Assembly (NCBI GenBank): GCA_002449845.1
Contig: DJXW01000037.1
Coordinates: forward strand, 4,750-68,749
DNA length: 64,000 nt
DNA from: Prevotella sp. UBA6994
GTDB taxonomy: Bacteria; Bacteroidota; Bacteroidia; Bacteroidales; Bacteroidaceae
Direction of reading: 5' to 3'
Part shown: in pieces, positions 26,109 to 34,725 of the stretch
Numbering within the stretch: position 1 is the stretch's first letter
Layout: each line of letters starts with the position of its first letter
Made by a program: the position numbers and the translations under genes
Notes under the pieces: generated by a model
The model's input: the letters and a program-made list of their open reading frames with translations, nothing else
What the model was told of the DNA's origin: nothing
Database searches by the model: none

Positions 26109-26116
26109 CAAAGATA
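26109..26116 (-). promoter_or_regulatory. -7 box (TATCTTTG) of the alpha-2-macroglobulin-like operon
   Basis: TATCTTTG on the minus strand, 57 bases upstream of the ATG at 26051. Confidence 0.65.
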
Positions 26117-26351
26117 AAAACAATTTCCGAAACCACCAAATCTTACATGGCTATTAAGAAAAAACAACAATTTGTGTGATTATTCGGCTTCTTGCTTATA
26201 TATAAATAAGGTGTCAGCCTAATTGTTTTTTAATTGACTATATCGTTCTTTATTTCCAACCTCCTTAAACAATTCCTCCATCTTTTATCCTGTCCATATT
26301 ATATGTGAAGGATAAAAGATGGAGGAACTTCCATCATCATATAGTTTTTTG
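26117..26351. other. Intergenic region with one strong hairpin
   Basis: AT-rich and without a gene. Its only clear element is the 18 bp perfect stem at 26273-26327. Confidence 0.6.
26273..26327 (-). terminator. Perfect 18 bp hairpin after the acyl-CoA ligase gene
   Basis: TTCCTCCATCTTTTATCC (26273-26290) pairs perfectly with 26310-26327 across a 19-base loop. It lies 25 bp beyond the stop codon at 26352. No long T run follows, so it may be a terminator or an mRNA 3'-end stabiliser. Confidence 0.55.
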
Positions 26352-28061
26352 TCAAATCACCTCTATTCTCAGTTTCTCACATAATTGCAAACTCATTTCC
26401 TTGAGTTTGAACTTTTGGATTTTACCAGAACCCGTTAGGGGGAATTGGTCGATAAAGAACACGTACTTGGGTATCTTATATCGGGCGATCTTGCCGCGGC
26501 AAAATTCTTGCACGTCTTCCGGCTCCATTTTTACACCCTCGTTAAGGATGATGAAGGCTCCCACTGCCTCGCCGTATTTCTTGGAAGGCACGGCAGCTAC
26601 CTGTACGTCTTTGATGCCTGGCATGTGATAGAGAAATTCCTCTATCTCTCGTGGATAGATGTTTTCACCGCCACGAATAATCATGTCCTTGATTCTTCCC
26701 GTGATGCGATAAAAACCGTTCTCGTCCTTGATGCCTAAGTCGCCAGAGTGTAGGAAACCGTTTTTGTCGATAACCTCTGCCGTTGCTTCGGGATTCTTAT
26801 AGTAGCCTTTCATGACGTTGAATCCACGACAACACATTTCACCTTGTACGCCGACAGGACATTCCTCGCCTGTTTCGGGGTCGAGTACCTTCACCTCAAC
26901 AAATGGATAATCACGACCTACGGTAGTACAACGTTGTTCAAAAGAGTCAGCCAGACATGTCTGTGTCATGCCAGGAGACGATTCTGTTAATCCATACACA
27001 CTCGTGATGGTCATGTACATCTTCTCCGATACACGTTTCATCAATTCTACCGGACAGAGCGATCCCGCCATGATACCCGTGCGTAAGCATGAGACATCAA
27101 ACATATCGAACATAGGATGGTCTAATTCGGCAATAAACATCGTGGGTACGCCATAGACAGCAGTACACCTTTCTTTATGTATAGATGCCAGTACCACAAG
27201 AGGGTCGAATTTCTCAACCATCACCTCGGTACAGCCGTGGGTGAGGCAGTTCATCGTGGCAAGAACCACACCAAAGCAGTGGAAAAGAGGTACACAGACA
27301 CAGAGCTTGTCATCTTGCGTGAAGCCCATGTTCTCGCCCGTAAAGTAGCCATCGTTGGCGATATTGAAGTGGGTCAGCATCACGCCCTTGGGAAATCCCG
27401 TGGTGCCGGAAGTATATTGCATGTTGCAAACATCGTGACAAGAAACCTTGCTCTTCATTTCGTTGAGATCCTCATCCTCGATGTTCTGTCCTAAGAGCAA
27501 CAGCTCTGCGGTGTTGTACATTCCACGATATTTCTCCATACCGATGAACACCACATTCTTCATGTGAGGGAATCGTTCACTATGCAAATGACCGCGTTCG
27601 CAATTCCTTAATTCAGGCAGCATGGTATATGTCATGTCCACGTAGTTACAGTCCCATGTTCCGTCGGTGATGCAGAGCGTGTGCATATCAGAGTCTTTAC
27701 AGAGAAATTCCAACTCGTTCTGCTTATAGTTTGTATTCACCGTTACCAATACTGCACCGATTTTTGCCGTAGCATAAAGAAAAGTCAGCCAGTCGGGAAC
27801 GTTCGTAGCCCAAATGCCTACATTTGAACCTTTTTTCACACCGATGGCAATCAATCCTTTTGCCAGATTGTCCACGCGTTCATTAAACTTACTCCATGTG
27901 AAGCGTAGATTACGGTCTGAATATACGATGTATTCCTTGTCAGGAGTGGTCTCAGCCCAATGCTCCAACCACTGCCCGAGTGTTCGCTCAGAGAGCGTAT
28001 AGCCAGCACTGCCAGTTTCAGCTGGGTATGTGCGGCGTTTTACATTTTCCTTCGTTTCCAT
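26352..28061 (-). CDS. AMP-forming acyl-CoA ligase
   Basis: Adenylate-forming enzyme activating a carboxylic acid to its CoA thioester. The 569 residues contain the ANL motifs in order: P-loop YTSGTTGFPKGVMLTH, SVYGLTESSPG, then SGDLGIKDENGFYRITGRIKD at the hinge, with GGENIYPREIEEFL and the C-terminal catalytic lysine motif PLTGSGKIQKFKLKE. Family members closest in pattern are medium/long-chain fatty acyl-CoA ligases; the substrate cannot be read from sequence alone. It is preceded by 53 bp and the XRE-cupin regulator on the same strand, so the pair probably forms an operon. Confidence 0.9.
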   Translation of the reverse strand: METKENVKRRTYPAETGSAGYTLSERTLGQWLEHWAETTPDKEYIVYSDRNLRFTWSKFNERVDNLAKGLIAIGVKKGSNVGIWATNVPDWLTFLYATAKIGAVLVTVNTNYKQNELEFLCKDSDMHTLCITDGTWDCNYVDMTYTMLPELRNCERGHLHSERFPHMKNVVFIGMEKYRGMYNTAELLLLGQNIEDEDLNEMKSKVSCHDVCNMQYTSGTTGFPKGVMLTHFNIANDGYFTGENMGFTQDDKLCVCVPLFHCFGVVLATMNCLTHGCTEVMVEKFDPLVVLASIHKERCTAVYGVPTMFIAELDHPMFDMFDVSCLRTGIMAGSLCPVELMKRVSEKMYMTITSVYGLTESSPGMTQTCLADSFEQRCTTVGRDYPFVEVKVLDPETGEECPVGVQGEMCCRGFNVMKGYYKNPEATAEVIDKNGFLHSGDLGIKDENGFYRITGRIKDMIIRGGENIYPREIEEFLYHMPGIKDVQVAAVPSKKYGEAVGAFIILNEGVKMEPEDVQEFCRGKIARYKIPKYVFFIDQFPLTGSGKIQKFKLKEMSLQLCEKLRIEVI

Positions 28062-28114
28062 TGTTTACGTTAAATAAGTCTTTTCCAAGTATTTCCTTCT
28101 GTATGGATTAAAAC

Positions 28115-28699
28115 TTAGAATGGAATATAAACTACAGCAAGAATCTTGGCAGGTTTGCCAGCCACACCATGTACGTGGTGTTTTACGATAGAGTCGTAGA
28201 AGATGCTGTCCCCAGCCTTGAGCGTATATTTCTCCTTGCCATATTCTATTTCGAGTTCGCCTTCGAGTACATAGATAAATTCCTCGCCTTCATGGGCAGA
28301 CAACTTATATTCGAGGTTTTCCGTTGGATTAACGTCAATGACAAATGGCTCCATGTGGCGGTCAGCCTTTTGCTGAGCCAGAGGGTGATATTCCATGTGT
28401 TTGCGTGTGTCGGTGGCACCATTAGAGAAGCTGATACTACTGTCGCAGTCACGTTCTTCCGCCCGAGTTACCACGGGACCTAACGAATCGTTGTCGTCCA
28501 TGAATGTGCCCAATCTGACGCCTAAAGCCCTGGCTATCTTGATTAATGGTCCCAATGAGGGAAGATTTTGATTGGTTTCAATGGATGTGATTTGTTCGAT
28601 AGAAAGACCGCTACGCTCAGAAATCTCCTCGATGGTCAGGTTTTTGGATTCTCTTATTCCTTTAATTTTGGATCCTACAATGTTGGTGTTATCAGACAT
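28115..28699 (-). CDS. XRE-family transcriptional regulator with C-terminal cupin domain
   Basis: Residues ~6-60 form an HTH of the XRE type (GSKIKGIRESKNLTIEEISE, then RSGLSIEQITSIE). Residues ~120-190 form a cupin sensor (HEGEEFIYVLEGELEIEYG, AGDSIFYDSIVKHHVHG). Such HTH-cupin proteins are ligand-responsive regulators, and the adjacent acyl-CoA ligase is a likely target, with a fatty acid or acyl-CoA as a possible signal (inference). An upstream in-frame start at 28744 is rejected because the TAACTTTG box at 28742-28749 overlaps it; the ATG at 28699 fits. Confidence 0.88.
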   Translation of the reverse strand: MSDNTNIVGSKIKGIRESKNLTIEEISERSGLSIEQITSIETNQNLPSLGPLIKIARALGVRLGTFMDDNDSLGPVVTRAEERDCDSSISFSNGATDTRKHMEYHPLAQQKADRHMEPFVIDVNPTENLEYKLSAHEGEEFIYVLEGELEIEYGKEKYTLKAGDSIFYDSIVKHHVHGVAGKPAKILAVVYIPF

Positions 28700-28741
28700 A
28701 ATAAAATAAATATATGTTATCTGTGTGTAAAAATTTGGTTG

Positions 28742-28749
28742 CAAAGTTA
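28742..28749 (-). promoter_or_regulatory. -7 box (TAACTTTG) of the XRE-cupin/acyl-CoA ligase operon
   Basis: TAACTTTG on the minus strand, 42 bases upstream of the ATG at 28699. It fixes the start choice for that gene. Confidence 0.65.
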
Positions 28750-29069
28750 CTCAATAGTTTTGAAAATCAAGTGCAAAAGTTATAAAAGTTAACTTGAGTA
28801 CTATATTTTTTATTTAAATTGGTTTTAAAAACCATGTTTTAATGGCAAATTGTTTTATCTGACGTTTTTTTTCATACAAGTTTCAAGCTATATCATTATT
28901 GGGAACCATTGGTAACTATATAAGAAACCATCGGTCACTATGCTGAAAACCGTTGGTCACTATATAAGAAACCGATGGTTTCTGACAAATGAAACAAAAA
29001 CTTTTGGCTAAAAATATCTAATTATGTGATATTTTATTTGCTTTGTGCCATTATTCGGATTTTTTTCAA
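28750..29069. other. Divergent intergenic region holding the 22 bp array
   Basis: No gene. It is AT-rich on both sides of the tandem array at 28904-28991 and lies between divergently transcribed genes. Confidence 0.6.
28904..28991. repeat. Four-unit tandem array, exact 22 bp period, ACCnnnGGT cores
   Basis: Cores AACCATTGGT, AACCATCGGT, AACCGTTGGT and AACCGATGGT start at 28904, 28926, 28948 and 28970, exactly 22 bp apart. Arms ACC and GGT are constant while the middle triplet varies. The 12 bp spacers are mostly variants of nACTATATAAGA. The array at 46229 is the same family in the opposite orientation. Confidence 0.85.
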
Positions 29070-29077
29070 TAATTTTG
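29070..29077 (+). promoter_or_regulatory. -7 box (TAATTTTG) of the outer-membrane protein gene
   Basis: TAATTTTG lies 33 bases upstream of the ATG at 29111. Confidence 0.6.
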
Positions 29078-29110
29078 CACCAACTTTTAAATGAACGATA
29101 ATCTCGATTG

Positions 29111-30409
29111 ATGAAAAAGATATTTATAGCCGTTTTGATGGTAGCTAACACGATGTTAGCGTATGCACAAAGTGGAACAAACTCTCCATACAGCCAATAT
29201 GGGTTAGGCGTGTTATCCGACCAAACAAGTGGATTTAATCGTGGTATGAATGGTTTGGGAATCGGTTTTCGTGAACACAACCAAGTGAATTTCTTAAACC
29301 CGGCATCATATTCCGCATTAGATTCGCTTACATTCATCTTCGATGCAGGTGTGTCAGGACAAATTACCAATTTTGAGGAAAAAGGAAAGAAGAAGAATGC
29401 CAGAAATGCCGATTTCGAGTATGTAGTGGCAGGTTTTCGCTTTGCTCGTCACTTAGGTGTCAGCTTCGGTCTTGTTCCCTTTACAAATGTTGGCTATTCA
29501 TATTCAAACACCGATTACGTCAGTAAGATGAAAACCGCCACGTTTACTAACAATTACAACGGAAGCGGTGGAATCCATGAGGTTTACTTAGGAGTGGGAT
29601 GGGAACCCTTTAAAGGTTTTTCCCTTGGTGTGAATGGCGGTTATCTATGGGGTGGCTACAGCAAGACGGTTACGAATGATTACAGCGAGTCGTCTGCCAA
29701 CACCTTATCAAAAAGCTATTCGGCAGACGTGCGCAATTACAAGTTGGATTTCGGCTTGCAATATACGGCTAAATTGTCTTCCAAAGATCATTTGACATTA
29801 GGATTGACTTATTCGTTAGGACATAAGATAGGTGGAAATGCTACCTGTCAGGTCATCATGAAAAACTCCCAAACGAATGTGTCTGATACCACGAATTATC
29901 CCAAGAGCGGTGGATTAGATTTGGAATTGCCTCATATCTTTGGAGCAGGATTAGCCTTGAACCATGACAACAAATGGAAGGTGGGAGTGGATTACACCAT
30001 GCAACGATGGTCTAAGGTTTCCTATCCAGAATATTCGGAAATAAACGATGCACCTGCATACACATTAAAGAACGGTCTTTTCAAAGACCGTCATAAGGTA
30101 ACCGTAGGTGGCGAATATTGTCCAGATATCTCAGGAAAGAGATTTTGGAAGAGCATTCGGTATCGAGCTGGTGTATCATACTCTACACCTTATTTAAAAA
30201 TAAATGGTGCAGACGGTCCCAAGGAGATAAGTGCAAGTTTTGGCTTTGGCATTCCCATCATCAATGGCTACAATAACCGATCCATCTTAAATATCAGTGC
30301 CCAGTGGGTACGTGAAAATGCCAAGAACTTAATCACGGAAAATACTTTCAGAATCAATATCGGTCTGACGTTTAATGAGAGATGGTTCGCTAAATGGAAG
30401 ATAGAGTAG
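29111..30409 (+). CDS. Outer-membrane beta-barrel protein
   Basis: A signal peptide (KKIFIAVLMVANTMLAYA, then QSGTNSPYSQYG) precedes about 410 residues of alternating aromatic/polar strands ending in IGLTFNERWFAKWKIE, a typical barrel. The N-terminal SPYSQYGLGVLSDQTSGFNRGMNGLG pattern, including NPASYSALDSLTF, recurs in Bacteroidetes FadL/OmpP1-like proteins; I cannot name a substrate. I use the ATG at 29111; an in-frame TTG lies just before it. The gene overlaps the lptC-like gene by 16 bp, linking it to envelope biogenesis. Confidence 0.82.
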   Translation: MKKIFIAVLMVANTMLAYAQSGTNSPYSQYGLGVLSDQTSGFNRGMNGLGIGFREHNQVNFLNPASYSALDSLTFIFDAGVSGQITNFEEKGKKKNARNADFEYVVAGFRFARHLGVSFGLVPFTNVGYSYSNTDYVSKMKTATFTNNYNGSGGIHEVYLGVGWEPFKGFSLGVNGGYLWGGYSKTVTNDYSESSANTLSKSYSADVRNYKLDFGLQYTAKLSSKDHLTLGLTYSLGHKIGGNATCQVIMKNSQTNVSDTTNYPKSGGLDLELPHIFGAGLALNHDNKWKVGVDYTMQRWSKVSYPEYSEINDAPAYTLKNGLFKDRHKVTVGGEYCPDISGKRFWKSIRYRAGVSYSTPYLKINGADGPKEISASFGFGIPIINGYNNRSILNISAQWVRENAKNLITENTFRINIGLTFNERWFAKWKIE

Positions 30410-31068
30410 TGGATAGCTCGTTTTCTCGTATATGGTTGTGCCTCCTGGTTGCATGTATGATGTTTGCCTCCTGTGAGGAACAAACTGAACATACGGCACC
30501 TGCCATTCATGACCGTGACTCTGTGGCAGTAATGGTTACGAATGGAGTAAACACGCTGATTTCTGACTCAGGCCTTATCAAGTATCGCCTCGTAGCAGAA
30601 CGATGGGAGGTGAACCAAACCAAGAATCCTCCACGATGGTATTTCGATAAGGGATTGTTTATGACACAGTTTGATGAGAAGTTTCATGTACAGTTGTATA
30701 TACAATGTGATACTGCTTATCATTATGATACTCGCAGGCTGTGGGAACTGAGAGGAAGGGTACACGTGTTGACCAAGGATGGACTCGACTTTAAGAGTGA
30801 AGAGCTGTTCTACGACATGAACAAACGTGAGTTTTATTCATATAAATACTCTACATTGATTACCCCAGAACGAACGTTGCAAGGAACATATTTCAGAAGC
30901 GACGAGACGGTTACCAACTATTATGTTTCTAACAGCAAGGGTTCGTTTGAGAAAGGTGACATCATGAACGAAGAGAAAGAAACGGAAACTACTGAGAAAA
31001 AAGATACAACAAATACTGCTCCCATCAGACAACAAGCTCAACCTCAACGTAAGTTGATGAGCAGATAA
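30394..31068 (+). CDS. lptC: LptC-family LPS export protein
   Basis: LptC bridges the inner-membrane LptBFG transporter and periplasmic LptA during lipopolysaccharide export. The N-terminal hydrophobic helix ends in MMFASC, which may be a lipobox. The LptC fold is visible as repeated beta segments: TLISDSGLIKYRLVAERWEV, PRWYFDKGLFMTQFDEKF, WELRGRVHVLTKDGLDFKSE and STLITPERTLQGTYF. The ATG at 30394 overlaps the upstream gene. An in-frame GTG at 30409 (TAGTG with the upstream stop) would give a more usual signal length. The tail is charged. Confidence 0.87.
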   Translation: MEDRVVDSSFSRIWLCLLVACMMFASCEEQTEHTAPAIHDRDSVAVMVTNGVNTLISDSGLIKYRLVAERWEVNQTKNPPRWYFDKGLFMTQFDEKFHVQLYIQCDTAYHYDTRRLWELRGRVHVLTKDGLDFKSEELFYDMNKREFYSYKYSTLITPERTLQGTYFRSDETVTNYYVSNSKGSFEKGDIMNEEKETETTEKKDTTNTAPIRQQAQPQRKLMSR

Positions 31069-31094
31069 CTGATGTCGGAAAAAGAAAATTCAAA

Positions 31095-32369
31095 ATGGAT
31101 GAACCAGTAAACATATCGCTCATAATAGGCATTCTTGTTACGATGGCATTCTCAGCATTCTTTTCTGGAATGGAGATTGCTTTTATTTCAAGTAACAGGA
31201 TGCTTGCTGAGATGGACAAGGAAAAAAACGGATTCTCACAGAGAATGTTGTCCGTCTTTTATGCCCATCCCAATGGCTTCGTGAGTACTATGCTCGTGGG
31301 CAACAACATTGCGCTTGTGGTTTACGGAATACTCATAGCACGGTTGTTTGACAATACCATTTTCAAAGGACTGGATCCAGGTATTACCGTACCAGCCGAC
31401 ATTATCCTTTCTACTCTCATCGTGCTGTTTACGGGAGAGTTTCTTCCCAAGACGTTGTTTAAAAGCAATCCCAACAGGATGCTGAATATTTTTGCACTGC
31501 CTGCCTACATTATTTATATTTTATTGTGGCCAGTCAGCAAATTCTCTACTTTCTTGTCTAAGATTCAGTTGAGAATGGTAGGCATCAGGATAGCCAAGAA
31601 GGAAGAAGACGAGGGCTTTACCAAAGTGGACCTTGATAACTTGGTACAGTCGTCTTTGGAAAATGTCAAGGACGATGATGACATTGATAATGAGGTGAAG
31701 ATATTCCAGAATGCGTTGGATTTTGCCGACTTGAAAGTGAGGGATTGCATGGTGCCTCGAACTGAAATCATGGCAATAGAAAAGAACGGGTCATTGGAAG
31801 AGCTCAAGCAATTGTTCGTAGAGAGTGGCCATTCCAAGATTTTGGTATATGATGAGGATATAGACCACATCGTGGGATATATTCACTCTTCTGAAATGTT
31901 CCGAAATCCATCAGATTGGCATGATGCCATTCTCACCATGCCCTTCGTGCCAGAGACCATGGCAGCCCGTAAGATGATGCAACTGTTCTTGCAACAGAAG
32001 AAATCCATTGGCGTGGTGATTGACGAGTTTGGCGGTACCAGTGGAATCGTATCTTTGGAAGATATTGTGGAAGAGATTTTTGGCGATATTGAAGATGAGC
32101 ACGACAACTTGAAATATACAGCCAAGCTTACAGAGGAAGGTGACTATCTGCTCTCTGCTCGATTGGAAATAGACAAGGTGAACGAAATGTTTGACTTGGA
32201 TTTGCCGGAAAGTGATGATTACATGACTGTAGGAGGCTTGATACTACATGCGTATCAGAGTTTCCCCAAGTTGAATGAGGTGGTGAAGATAGGCAAGTTT
32301 GAGTTTAAAATCATCAAAAACACCATGACGAAGATTGAGTTGGTGCAGTTGCACATATCGGAAAGATGA
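31095..32369 (+). CDS. HlyC/CorC-family membrane protein (DUF21-CBS-CorC)
   Basis: The layout is DUF21 with three to four membrane segments (residues ~5-195: IGILVTMAFSAFFSGMEIAF, STMLVGNNIALVVYGI), two CBS domains (~215-335: DCMVPRTEIMAIEKNGSLEE and VVIDEFGGTSGIVSLEDIVE), and a C-terminal CorC_HlyC domain (~350-424). Members are linked to Mg2+/Co2+ efflux or, in Bacteroidetes, to gliding/secretion-associated GldE; which applies here is open. It follows lptC by 26 bp and is probably cotranscribed. Confidence 0.9.
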   Translation: MDEPVNISLIIGILVTMAFSAFFSGMEIAFISSNRMLAEMDKEKNGFSQRMLSVFYAHPNGFVSTMLVGNNIALVVYGILIARLFDNTIFKGLDPGITVPADIILSTLIVLFTGEFLPKTLFKSNPNRMLNIFALPAYIIYILLWPVSKFSTFLSKIQLRMVGIRIAKKEEDEGFTKVDLDNLVQSSLENVKDDDDIDNEVKIFQNALDFADLKVRDCMVPRTEIMAIEKNGSLEELKQLFVESGHSKILVYDEDIDHIVGYIHSSEMFRNPSDWHDAILTMPFVPETMAARKMMQLFLQQKKSIGVVIDEFGGTSGIVSLEDIVEEIFGDIEDEHDNLKYTAKLTEEGDYLLSARLEIDKVNEMFDLDLPESDDYMTVGGLILHAYQSFPKLNEVVKIGKFEFKIIKNTMTKIELVQLHISER

Positions 32370-32465
32370 TGGAATAATTGATAATATTTGACATGAAAAT
32401 AGCCGTGGAGTGCGTAAAACTTATATTTTTTAAGGTGAAAATTCCTTAGTTTAAGAAGTTTTTCG

Positions 32466-32473
32466 TAACTTTG
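32466..32473 (+). promoter_or_regulatory. -7 box (TAACTTTG) of the PpiD-like gene
   Basis: TAACTTTG lies 53 bases upstream of the ATG at 32527. Confidence 0.65.
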
Positions 32474-32526
32474 TGCGCTTTTTGTGCAATATAGATTGAA
32501 ATAAATAATAATAAATAATTAAAAAA

Positions 32527-34662
32527 ATGGCAGCAATTGGAAAAATTAGAAGCTGGGGTCCAGTGTTAGTTAGTGTAATAGCATTGGCTCTATTTGCATT
32601 CATTGCCGAGGAACTGTTCCGTTCTTGCGAGTCCACTCGCAATGACCAACGTCAGCAAGTCGGTGAAGTCTTGGGAGAGAAAATCAATGTTCAGGATTTT
32701 CAGAAGTTAGTTGATGAGTACACTGAAGTCATCAAAATGCAACAAGGAACTGAACAATTGAATGAAGATCAAATGAACCAAGTGAAAGACATGGTGTGGA
32801 ACTCATTTGTTCAGTCAAAGATTATCGAGGGCGAAGCTAAGAAATTAGGCTTGACCGTTACCGATGCAGAGATGCAGAACATCTTGAAGGAAGGAACCAA
32901 TCCCATGTTGATGCAAACTCCTTTCGTTAATCAGCAAACAGGTCGCTTTGATGCCAATGCCCTGCAACGTTTCCTCGCAGAGTACAAGAAGAATACCAAC
33001 CCACAGATGGCTAAGCAATATGATGCTCTGTACAGATATTGGACATTCATCGAAAAGACACTCAGACAGCAACTCCTTTCTCAGAAATACCAAGCATTGT
33101 TAGGCAATTGCTTGCTTTCTAACCCCGTTGAGGCAAAGATGGCTTTTGAAGGTGAGAACGAGGAAAGTCAAATTCAATTGGCTGCATTCCCATATTCAAG
33201 CATTGACGATAGTAAGGTAGAGGTATCTGAGAGCGAGATGAAGGCCAAGTTTGATGAATTGAAAGCTCGTTTCGACCAACCTGTAGAGAGCCGTGACGTG
33301 AAGTATGTTGACATCCAGGTTGATGCTTCTGCTGCCGACCGTGCTGCTTTGCAGAAAGATTTTGCTGACTATTCTCGTATGTTGGCTGAAGAAGCTGATC
33401 TTTCAAACGTAGTTCGTAAGGCTACATCATTGATTAGCTACTTGGGACTTCCCGTTTCTAAGGATGCTTTCCCAAGAGACATTGCCAATCGTTTGGATTC
33501 TATCGCTGTAGGTGCTGTTTATGGACCAGTAGAGAATAAGTCTGACAACACACTCAACTTGATTAAGTTGGTGGCAAAGCAACAATTGCCTGACTCTGTA
33601 CAGTATCGCCAGATTCAAGTTGGTGGCAAGGATGCTGCCGATGCTCACAAGCGTGCTGACTCAATCTTCACAGCTTTGAATGCTGGTGCAGACTTTGAGG
33701 CAATTGCCAAGAAATATGGACAGACTGGTGAAAAGACTTGGATGGTTACCAGCCAATACCAGAATGCTCCTTCTATGGATACTGACACGAAAGGCTATAT
33801 TAACAGCTTGAATACAATGAATGTGAATGAGCTGAAGAATATCTCTCTTGCACAGGGTAATATCATCATTCAGGTGCTTGACAAGAAAAACTTCATCACG
33901 AAATATACAGCAGCTGTTGTGAAGAAGACCATCGACTTCTCTAAAGATACTTATTCTAAGGCTTACAATAAGTTCTCTTCATTCGTAAGTGCCAATCGTT
34001 CATTAGACGACATCGTAAAGAATGCTCAGAAGAGTGGTTATCAAGTAAGAGACTTGAAGGATGTTACCACATCTCAACACAATTTGGCTGGTATTCACAG
34101 CACTCGCGATGCCTTGAAATGGTTGTTTGAGGCAAAAGAAGGCGATATCTCTCCTATGTATGAGTGTGGAAACAACAATCACTTGTTGGTTTGTGCCTTG
34201 GAGAAGATTCACCCAATTGGCGTTCGCTCTATGAAAGACGAGCAGGTAAGCGAGTTTATCAAGGCTGAAGTAATCAAAGACAAGAAGGCAGCCCAACTGA
34301 TTGAAAAGGCAAAGGGTGTGAATAGCATCAATGCTGCAAAGGCGAAGGGTGCTAACATCTCTGATGTGAACCAGGTAACTTTCGGCGCTCCAGTATTTGT
34401 TCCTGCTACGGGTGCCAGCGAACCCGCTTTGTGTGGTGCTGTTGCAGCTACGGCAAAGGGTAAGTTCTCAGCCCAACCTGTAAAAGGTAATTCTGGTGTG
34501 TACTTGTTCCAAGTTGTAAATAAGACCAAGCGTCCTAACAAGTTTGACGCTAAGGCAAGTGAAGCTCGTCTTCGTCAGAAGGCAATGCAATATGCAAGTG
34601 GATTTACCAATGAGCTTTATTTGAAAGCAAAGGTTGTAGATAACCGTTATCTCTTCTTCTAA
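32527..34662 (+). CDS. PpiD/SurA-like periplasmic peptidyl-prolyl isomerase
   Basis: A membrane-anchored foldase for exported proteins. A single N-terminal helix (WGPVLVSVIALALFAFIAEE) anchors ~690 residues in the periplasm. Residues ~40-200 form the SurA-N-like chaperone region (GEVLGEKINVQDFQKLVDEY). A parvulin (PpiC) domain follows at ~355-455 (DSVQYRQIQVGGKDAADAHK, GADFEAIAKKYGQTGEKTWM), and a second parvulin-like stretch around 540-570 (TRDALKWLFEAKEGDISPMY). Length and order match Bacteroidetes SurA N-terminal-domain proteins and resemble PpiD. It is a single-gene unit with its own terminator. Confidence 0.92.
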   Translation: MAAIGKIRSWGPVLVSVIALALFAFIAEELFRSCESTRNDQRQQVGEVLGEKINVQDFQKLVDEYTEVIKMQQGTEQLNEDQMNQVKDMVWNSFVQSKIIEGEAKKLGLTVTDAEMQNILKEGTNPMLMQTPFVNQQTGRFDANALQRFLAEYKKNTNPQMAKQYDALYRYWTFIEKTLRQQLLSQKYQALLGNCLLSNPVEAKMAFEGENEESQIQLAAFPYSSIDDSKVEVSESEMKAKFDELKARFDQPVESRDVKYVDIQVDASAADRAALQKDFADYSRMLAEEADLSNVVRKATSLISYLGLPVSKDAFPRDIANRLDSIAVGAVYGPVENKSDNTLNLIKLVAKQQLPDSVQYRQIQVGGKDAADAHKRADSIFTALNAGADFEAIAKKYGQTGEKTWMVTSQYQNAPSMDTDTKGYINSLNTMNVNELKNISLAQGNIIIQVLDKKNFITKYTAAVVKKTIDFSKDTYSKAYNKFSSFVSANRSLDDIVKNAQKSGYQVRDLKDVTTSQHNLAGIHSTRDALKWLFEAKEGDISPMYECGNNNHLLVCALEKIHPIGVRSMKDEQVSEFIKAEVIKDKKAAQLIEKAKGVNSINAAKAKGANISDVNQVTFGAPVFVPATGASEPALCGAVAATAKGKFSAQPVKGNSGVYLFQVVNKTKRPNKFDAKASEARLRQKAMQYASGFTNELYLKAKVVDNRYLFF

Positions 34663-34669
34663 TTAGAGG

Positions 34670-34720
34670 AGATATACAAAAGAGGGGGAATGATTAACAT
34701 TCCCCCTCTTTTGTATATCT
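34670..34720. terminator. Bidirectional 23 bp perfect-stem terminator
   Basis: 34670-34692 is perfectly complementary to 34698-34720 with a 5-base loop; the stem contains GAGGGGGAATG/CATTCCCCCTC. It lies between convergent genes ending at 34662 (+) and 34726 (-). Confidence 0.85.
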
Positions 34721-34725
34721 TGGTA

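Noticed and set aside
28904..28991. CRISPR array
   Set aside because: The repeats are 22 bp units with no unique spacers of CRISPR length, and no cas genes are nearby.
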